Source: Avibacterium volantium_A
GTDB taxonomy: Bacteria; Pseudomonadota; Gammaproteobacteria; Enterobacterales; Pasteurellaceae
Direction: 5' to 3'
NCBI RefSeq assembly: GCF_049366555.1
Contig: NZ_JBMMGT010000009.1
Location: 28,994 to 92,993, forward strand
DNA length: 64,000 bases
Position 1 is the stretch's first letter. Every line of letters begins with the position of its first letter. Made by a program: the position numbers and the translations under genes. Under the pieces are notes generated by a model. It was not told the DNA's origin, made no database searches, and saw only the letters and a list, made by a program, of their open reading frames with translations. This document shows positions 59,205 through 64,000 of the stretch, piece by piece.

Positions 59205-59603
59205 ATGAACATCAGCCAAGCAGCCGAGAAAGCAGGTTTATCTGCCAAGCAAATTAGGGATTATGAAAAAGCGGGATTATTGCCTGAGGCGCAACGCACT
59301 TTATCGGGTTATCGCTTTTATTCTGAGCAGGATTTAAGCCAGCTGCGCTTTATTAGTAACGCGCGTAAAGTGGGATTTTCATTGCAACAAATTCGCGAAT
59401 TGTTAAGGTTAAATAGTGATCCGAATCGCACTAGTCGCGAAGTAAAAGCCATTACAGAACAACATATTACAGAGCTAAAAGACAAAATTGCTAGCTTACA
59501 AGAAATGCTGGATTTATTGCAGCGCTGGCATTGTTCTTGCCAAGGAAATGATAGCCCTGATTGTTCTATCCTTTCAGGGCTAACGGAAAAAACGAAATTA
59601 TAG
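59205..59603 (+). CDS. cueR: MerR-family copper-responsive regulator, CueR-like
   Basis: A 132-aa MerR-family activator. The N-terminal winged helix contains MNISQAAEKAGLSAKQIRDYEKAGLL, followed by a dimerisation helix. The metal-binding loop CQGNDSPDCSIL near residue 112 has the two Cys that bind Cu(I) in CueR (E. coli CPGDDSADC). No copper exporter or oxidase lies in the window. The gene is divergent from eptA; its end overlaps the bcr stop by 6 nt. Confidence 0.85.
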   Translation: MNISQAAEKAGLSAKQIRDYEKAGLLPEAQRTLSGYRFYSEQDLSQLRFISNARKVGFSLQQIRELLRLNSDPNRTSREVKAITEQHITELKDKIASLQEMLDLLQRWHCSCQGNDSPDCSILSGLTEKTKL

Positions 59604-60791
59604 GCGTTTGTAGGTTAAGAAATAATAGCAGCTTACGGCTAAAAATGAGCAGCCGACCATGGTTAAAAGCATTGGCGCGGCGCTGTTAATTTTCATTAAT
59701 GCAACAAGCGATCCCACACAAGCACCCGTGCCGAAACGCACACTACCTACCATTGAATTCGCTGTGCCAGCCATTGCAGGGAATTTTTCTAAAATTGATG
59801 CCATTGCATTTGAGCTAATGAGTGAATTCTGCCCAACAAACAGTGCTACGCCAATAGCCATTGACCAAAAGCCAAGATCGAAAAACACTACTAATAATAG
59901 CCAAATCGCCGCAAGAAATTGAATGATCAAACCTGTTTGCAACATTTTTTCTGCGCCGACTTTGGTTACCAAGTGCCCGTTTAAAAACGAACCTAAGGTC
60001 ATCACGCTAATATTTAGCATAAAGAAATAACCAAAGTTTTGTTCTGGAATACCATAAATGCCGATATATACGATCGATCCTGCGGTTAAGAATGCAAACA
60101 AGCCACCAAAGCCAAAGGCGCTCATAAACATATAACCCAGCACTTCTTTTTTCTGCCATAAATTGACGAAATTGCGCACTACAATGTTTAAGCGTAAAGG
60201 AATGCGGTTTTCTTTTTTATGGGTTTCAGGAATGATGAAAAACACCAGCAAGGTACTCAACGCGCCCATTACCGCAATCACATAAAAGATCGAGTGCCAA
60301 TGGAAATAAGTTACCAAATAGCCACCAATAATTGGCGCAACCAGTGGGGCGATCATAAACACAAGGGTGATTGTGGACATTGTGCGTGAAAGTTCATTTT
60401 TACTGAAAAGGTCGCGTAACAATGCGCCCACTAAAACCACGGGCGCTGCGCCAAAAAAGCCTTGCATAAAGCGTAGCACGGTAAAACTACCAATTTGATT
60501 GATTGTCGTGAGAATTAACGCAGTAATGGCACTGACAATTACGCCTAGCAGAATAATGGGTTTACGCCCATAGCTATCGCCCACAGGTCCCCAGAAAAGC
60601 TGCCCCGCCGCCATACCGTAAGCGAAAAAGGTTAGGGTATGTTGAATTTGTTCAGGGCTAACGTGCAAATCTTGCGACATTCGCAAAAAGGCAGGCAAAT
60701 ACATATCTACCCCAAGCGGTGGCAACATTGAAAGTAGCCCAAGGGTCAAAATGAAAATAAAGCTGGGTTTATGAATCGTTTTTTCGCTCAA
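59598..60791 (-). CDS. bcr: Bcr/CflA family multidrug efflux MFS transporter
   Basis: A 397-aa inner-membrane protein with 12 hydrophobic segments and the MFS motif A in the loop WGPVGDSYGRKPIILLG (about residues 62-78). Family members export bicyclomycin, chloramphenicol or sulfonamides. It lies 10 nt downstream of rsuA, as in E. coli and H. influenzae. The last 6 nt overlap cueR on the other strand. Substrate uncertain. Confidence 0.9.
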   Translation of the reverse strand: MSEKTIHKPSFIFILTLGLLSMLPPLGVDMYLPAFLRMSQDLHVSPEQIQHTLTFFAYGMAAGQLFWGPVGDSYGRKPIILLGVIVSAITALILTTINQIGSFTVLRFMQGFFGAAPVVLVGALLRDLFSKNELSRTMSTITLVFMIAPLVAPIIGGYLVTYFHWHSIFYVIAVMGALSTLLVFFIIPETHKKENRIPLRLNIVVRNFVNLWQKKEVLGYMFMSAFGFGGLFAFLTAGSIVYIGIYGIPEQNFGYFFMLNISVMTLGSFLNGHLVTKVGAEKMLQTGLIIQFLAAIWLLLVVFFDLGFWSMAIGVALFVGQNSLISSNAMASILEKFPAMAGTANSMVGSVRFGTGACVGSLVALMKINSAAPMLLTMVGCSFLAVSCYYFLTYKRL

Positions 60792-60801
60792 AATGCTATC
60801 C

Positions 60802-61497
60802 TTATTTTAATGCGTTTAATTCTTCTACGCTTAAAGGGCGGTATTCCCCTTCTTCTAATTGCTCATCTAGCACCACATCGCCAATTTTCCAACGGTGCAG
60901 CCCAATCACTTTGTTGCCTAAGGCGGCAAACATTCGTTTTACTTGATGATAACGCCCTTCGCTTAGGGTGAGATTTACATTGTAATCATCAATAATTTCA
61001 AGTTTAGCAGGCTTGGTAGGGTGTTTTTCACCACGCAATAAAATGCCTTCGGCGCAGGCTTGTTGATAATGATTTTCTACGGGATCGGCAAGGGTAACCA
61101 AATAAGTTTTCTCGCAATGATGCTTTGGTGAAGTGATGCGATGCGACCACTGCCCATCATCAGTGAGCAACACCAGCCCTGTGGTATCCACATCTAGCCG
61201 TCCTGCACTGTGCAATTTGCCGGCAAGGGGATAATCAAAGAATTGATAAATTGTTGGATAATCGCCGTCATCATTGGAACAAACATAGCCTTGCGGTTTA
61301 TTTAGCATAATATAATGCCCCGCTTCAAACCAAGTAAGGCGTTCACCATCAAAGTAAATCTCATCTTCCGCACTCACTTTGGTTGCGCCGTTTTTCTCAA
61401 TTTTTCCGTTAATTTGCACCGCACTTTGGCGTAGGGCTTTATTGGCTTGAGAGCGCGTCAGCCCTGTTTGTTCGGCTAAAAATTTATCTAATCTCAT
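60802..61497 (-). CDS. rsuA: 16S rRNA pseudouridine(516) synthase
   Basis: Isomerises U516 of 16S rRNA to pseudouridine. ATG 61497 (MRLDKFLAEQTGL) gives 231 aa, the same as E. coli RsuA; the frame continuing to 61548 is rejected. An N-terminal S4 RNA-binding domain (residues 1-55) precedes the catalytic domain with the Asp in GRLDVDTTGLVLLTDDG (about residue 102). First gene of rsuA-bcr. Confidence 0.95.
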   Translation of the reverse strand: MRLDKFLAEQTGLTRSQANKALRQSAVQINGKIEKNGATKVSAEDEIYFDGERLTWFEAGHYIMLNKPQGYVCSNDDGDYPTIYQFFDYPLAGKLHSAGRLDVDTTGLVLLTDDGQWSHRITSPKHHCEKTYLVTLADPVENHYQQACAEGILLRGEKHPTKPAKLEIIDDYNVNLTLSEGRYHQVKRMFAALGNKVIGLHRWKIGDVVLDEQLEEGEYRPLSVEELNALK

Positions 61498-61608
61498 TGC
61501 GTGATTTTCTCGTTTATAAAAACGAAACATTGTACAACATCTCGGCATAAAACCCTAGTTGAGCCGAAAACAAAAGTGCGGTTGATTTTGTGAATGAATT
61601 GTAAATAA

Positions 61609-61650
61609 TGTGTTGTAAATCACAGATTTTCTGATTTTTTCGCCTATAAT
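61609..61650 (+). promoter_or_regulatory. maeB promoter with CRP-like site
   Basis: TGTGT-TGTAAA-TCACA (61609-61624), one mismatch from the CRP core, followed by a TATAAT -10 (61645-61650). With a start near 61657 the CRP centre is at about -40.5, the class II position. Confidence 0.5.
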
Positions 61651-61702
61651 AGGGCGTTGAATTATTCTCACAACCTTTTCAAATTGTTATAAGGACTGTT
61701 TT

Positions 61703-63973
61703 ATGGACGCACAATTACGCCAAGCGGCGCTTGATTTCCACGAATTTCCAAAGCCGGGAAAAATTGAAGTTACCCCAACCAAATCTCTCGCCACACAGCG
61801 TGATCTTGCTTTAGCTTATTCACCGGGAGTGGCAGAGCCTTGTTTAGAAATTGAAAAAGATCCTGCCAATGTTTATAAATACACCGCTCGCGGCAATCTC
61901 GTTGCGGTAATTTCTAATGGAACGGCGGTGCTAGGCTTAGGTAATATCGGCGCCTTAGCAGGCAAACCCGTAATGGAAGGGAAAGGCGTGCTATTTAAAA
62001 AGTTCGCTGGCGTAGATGTGTTTGATATTGAAATTGATGAAAAAGATCCTGATAAATTAGTAGAAATTATCGCCGCACTTGAACCAACTTTCGGCGGCAT
62101 TAACCTTGAAGACATCAAAGCCCCAGAGTGTTTTTACATTGAACAAAAATTGCGTGAGCGAATGAATATTCCCGTATTCCACGATGATCAGCACGGCACA
62201 GCCATTATTTCAGCTGCGGCGGTGATCAACGGTTTACGCATTGTGAATAAAAAAATTGAAGACGTAAAATTAGTGGCATCGGGCGCAGGTGCGGCGTCTA
62301 TTGCTTGCTTGAATTTGCTCGTTTCCCTTGGAATGAAAAAAGAACACATCACCGTGTGCGATTCCAAAGGCGTGATTTTCAAAGGCCGTGATGAGCGAAT
62401 GGACGAAACCAAAAAGCTTTACGCCATTGAAGATAACGGCACGCGCACCTTGGCAGATGCAATGCCGAATTGTGATATTTTCCTTGGCTGTTCCGCAGCG
62501 GGCGCATTAACCCAAGAAATGGTTAAAGTGATGGCACCAAATCCGCTAATTCTTGCCTTGGCGAACCCAGAACCTGAAATTTTACCGCCACTTGCTAAAG
62601 AAGTTCGCCCTGATGCCATTGTTTGTACAGGCCGTTCAGACTACCCGAACCAAGTAAATAACGTGCTTTGTTTCCCATTCATTTTCCGTGGTGCATTAGA
62701 TGTGAGCGCCACCACCATTAATGAAGAAATGAAATTAGCCGCGGTGTACGCCATTGCGGATCTCGCCTTGGCGGAGCAAAGCGAAGTGGTTACTTCCGCC
62801 TATGGTGGCGCAGAAATTTCTTTTGGACCAGATTACATTATTCCAAAACCGTTTGATCCACGTCTTATCGTAAAAATTGCACCAGCTGTTGCAAAAGCAG
62901 CAATGGATAGTGGGGTGGCAACTCGCCCAATTGAAGATTTTGATGCCTATTTAGAAAAACTTACTCAATTCGTTTACAAAACGAATTTATTTATGAAACC
63001 TGTGTTCGCCCAAGCGAAACAAGACAAAAAACGTGTCTTACTGACAGATGGTGAAGAAACGCGCGTGCTTCACGCCGTGCAAGAAATTGCCACTTTAGGC
63101 ATTGCACAACCGGTGTTGCTAGGACGTACGCACATCATCAAAGAAAAAATCAAAAAACTTGGCTTGCATCTTGAAGTAGGACGTGATTTTGACATTATCG
63201 ACATCGAAAACAATCCTTACTATGACGAATGCTGGCAACGTTATCACGACAAGCTAAAACGCCAAGGAATGACGCCATCAGGCGCAAAACGTAAAATGTT
63301 GCATAATCCGACCGCACTTGGCACGGTGTTGTTAGAACTTGGCAAAGCCGATGCAATGCTCTGCGGATTGGTTGGGCCTTATGCTTCTCACTTAGGCGCA
63401 ATCAAAGATTTCACGGGTGTGAAAGCAGGCGCAATTCCTGCTACTGTAAATGGTTTGGTGTTACCAACAGGCAACTTGTTTATCGCCGATACATTCGTTA
63501 ATCCAAATCCAACGGCAGAAGAATTAGCGGAAATCACCTTAATGTCTGCGGCAGAAGTTCGCCGTTTTGGTATTGAGCCACAAGTGGCGCTGGTTTCTCA
63601 TTCTAACTATGGTAGTTTCAATGATGAAAATGCAGTGAAAATGCGTGAAGTGTTAAAACTTGTGCGTGAAAAAGCGCCAGAATTAATCATTGACGGCGAA
63701 ATGCACTGCGACATTGCGCTTTCCGAAAGTTTACGCAACGAAGTGATGCCAGATAGCCCGTTAAAAGGCGCGGCAAACTTGCTAATTATGCCAACAATGG
63801 AAGCGGCGCGTATCAGCCTTAACTTGCTACAAGGCACGGCAACGCCAATCACCATTGGGCCAATCTTAATGGGCGTAAATAAAACCGCACATATTTTAAC
63901 CTCAGCGTCTTCTGTTCGCCGTATTATTAATATGGTGGCGGTCGCCGCAGTAAAAGCACAGCAAGAAGCTTAA
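61703..63973 (+). CDS. maeB: NADP-dependent malic enzyme with C-terminal phosphotransacetylase-like domain
   Basis: Oxidatively decarboxylates malate to pyruvate with NADP. The 756-aa protein is the large bacterial MaeB type: the malic domain (residues 1-430) includes AYSPGVAEPCLEIEKDP, HDDQHGTAIISAAAVINGLR, and VASGAGAASIACLNLLVSLG (dinucleotide fold). The C-terminal 320 residues form a phosphotransacetylase-like domain without clear catalysis, thought to be allosteric in E. coli. Directly downstream there are 27 nt with nothing recognisable. Confidence 0.96.
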   Translation: MDAQLRQAALDFHEFPKPGKIEVTPTKSLATQRDLALAYSPGVAEPCLEIEKDPANVYKYTARGNLVAVISNGTAVLGLGNIGALAGKPVMEGKGVLFKKFAGVDVFDIEIDEKDPDKLVEIIAALEPTFGGINLEDIKAPECFYIEQKLRERMNIPVFHDDQHGTAIISAAAVINGLRIVNKKIEDVKLVASGAGAASIACLNLLVSLGMKKEHITVCDSKGVIFKGRDERMDETKKLYAIEDNGTRTLADAMPNCDIFLGCSAAGALTQEMVKVMAPNPLILALANPEPEILPPLAKEVRPDAIVCTGRSDYPNQVNNVLCFPFIFRGALDVSATTINEEMKLAAVYAIADLALAEQSEVVTSAYGGAEISFGPDYIIPKPFDPRLIVKIAPAVAKAAMDSGVATRPIEDFDAYLEKLTQFVYKTNLFMKPVFAQAKQDKKRVLLTDGEETRVLHAVQEIATLGIAQPVLLGRTHIIKEKIKKLGLHLEVGRDFDIIDIENNPYYDECWQRYHDKLKRQGMTPSGAKRKMLHNPTALGTVLLELGKADAMLCGLVGPYASHLGAIKDFTGVKAGAIPATVNGLVLPTGNLFIADTFVNPNPTAEELAEITLMSAAEVRRFGIEPQVALVSHSNYGSFNDENAVKMREVLKLVREKAPELIIDGEMHCDIALSESLRNEVMPDSPLKGAANLLIMPTMEAARISLNLLQGTATPITIGPILMGVNKTAHILTSASSVRRIINMVAVAAVKAQQEA

Positions 63974-64000
63974 AAAAGAAAAAATAGTTAGGGCAGATTT

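Larger units (their letters stand above)
3865..63319. repeat. Haemophilus-type DNA uptake signal sequences (dispersed)
   Basis: At least 43 exact copies of AAGTGCGGT or its complement. Starts: 3865, 5338, 5844, 6112, 9433, 9792, 10964, 12471, 14172, 15099, 16633, 18306, 20684, 22059, 22758, 23463, 24482, 24512, 26551, 26590, 27204, 31482, 32069, 33132, 33762, 35357, 37244, 42486, 42525, 43362, 46560, 47552, 49645, 52180, 52321, 54685, 57415, 57445, 57771, 58663, 61418, 61574, 63311. Most lie singly, both within and between genes; four are inverted pairs. They mark DNA for natural transformation uptake. The Hin-type core, and not the Actinobacillus type, limits the organism. Confidence 0.97.

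Noticed and set aside
1..64000. CRISPR array, prophage, integron, tRNA or rRNA genes
   Set aside because: No repeat-spacer pattern, phage gene cluster, attC-like repeats or structured-RNA gene was recognised in the sequence.

Overview
The window is a contiguous piece of a Pasteurellaceae chromosome. At least 43 copies of the nine-base Haemophilus-type DNA uptake signal AAGTGCGGT (either strand) are spread through it, where chance would give about one. The gene order and protein lengths (pflB-hel-pflA, lepA-lepB-rnc-era, artPIQM, arsC-arfA, rpsB-tsf, rsuA-bcr-maeB) fit Haemophilus, Aggregatibacter, Avibacterium or Pasteurella. I cannot fix the genus from sequence alone. Coding density is high, the DNA is moderately AT-rich, and I see no rRNA, tRNA, CRISPR array, prophage or intact insertion sequence.

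Layout. 1-3.9 kb: the 3' part of pflB, the NAD-salvage lipoprotein e(P4) gene hel, pflA and an overlapping membrane methyltransferase. 3.9-6.3 kb: an EamA transporter, rimI, holD and sprT on the minus strand. 6.4-7.05 kb: a two-gene module that looks like an autoregulated toxin-antitoxin pair. 7.1-12.9 kb (minus): metK with a MetJ operator, lnt, corC and an LTA-synthase-like sulfatase. 13.2-17.6 kb: lepA-lepB-rnc-era. 17.8-21.8 kb: artPIQM with ARG boxes, and perM. 21.9-22.9 kb: arsC, arfA with its internal terminator hairpin, and a small conserved gene. 22.9-31.2 kb: glnA, typA, and the L-lactate operon lldP-lutABC. 31.5-36.9 kb: der, sotB and udk-dcd-asmA. 37.0-42.4 kb: a sugar-phosphate type ABC transporter operon with two tandem binding-protein genes (afuA1, afuA2), afuB and afuC. 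42.5-45.6 kb: rsmC, a membrane protein, an AraC regulator and a divergent AhpD-like gene. 45.7-57.4 kb: rpsB-tsf with a pseudoknot leader, ppiD, lon, gor, rlmJ, bamC, dapA and bcp. 57.5-64 kb: eptA, a CueR-like regulator, bcr, rsuA and maeB.

How it fits together. The metabolic genes describe a mixed-acid fermenter that can also use L-lactate, imports arginine and probably phosphorylated sugars, and salvages nicotinamide nucleotides. CRP-like sites in front of afuA, maeB and possibly lldP suggest catabolite control of several of these. Envelope functions (lnt, corC, bamC, ppiD, eptA, the LTA-synthase-like protein) and translation/ribosome-assembly GTPases (lepA, era, typA, der) make up most of the rest.

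Most interesting points: the tandem afuA genes, where the second copy replaces the His-Asp pair at the sugar-binding position with Gln-Asn; the unassigned toxin-antitoxin-like pair with a perfect operator palindrome sitting on its promoter; arfA with a terminator inside the reading frame; an AraC/AhpD/membrane-protein module with an operator-like inverted repeat; and a perfect 14-bp inverted repeat upstream of afuA that resembles insertion-sequence ends.
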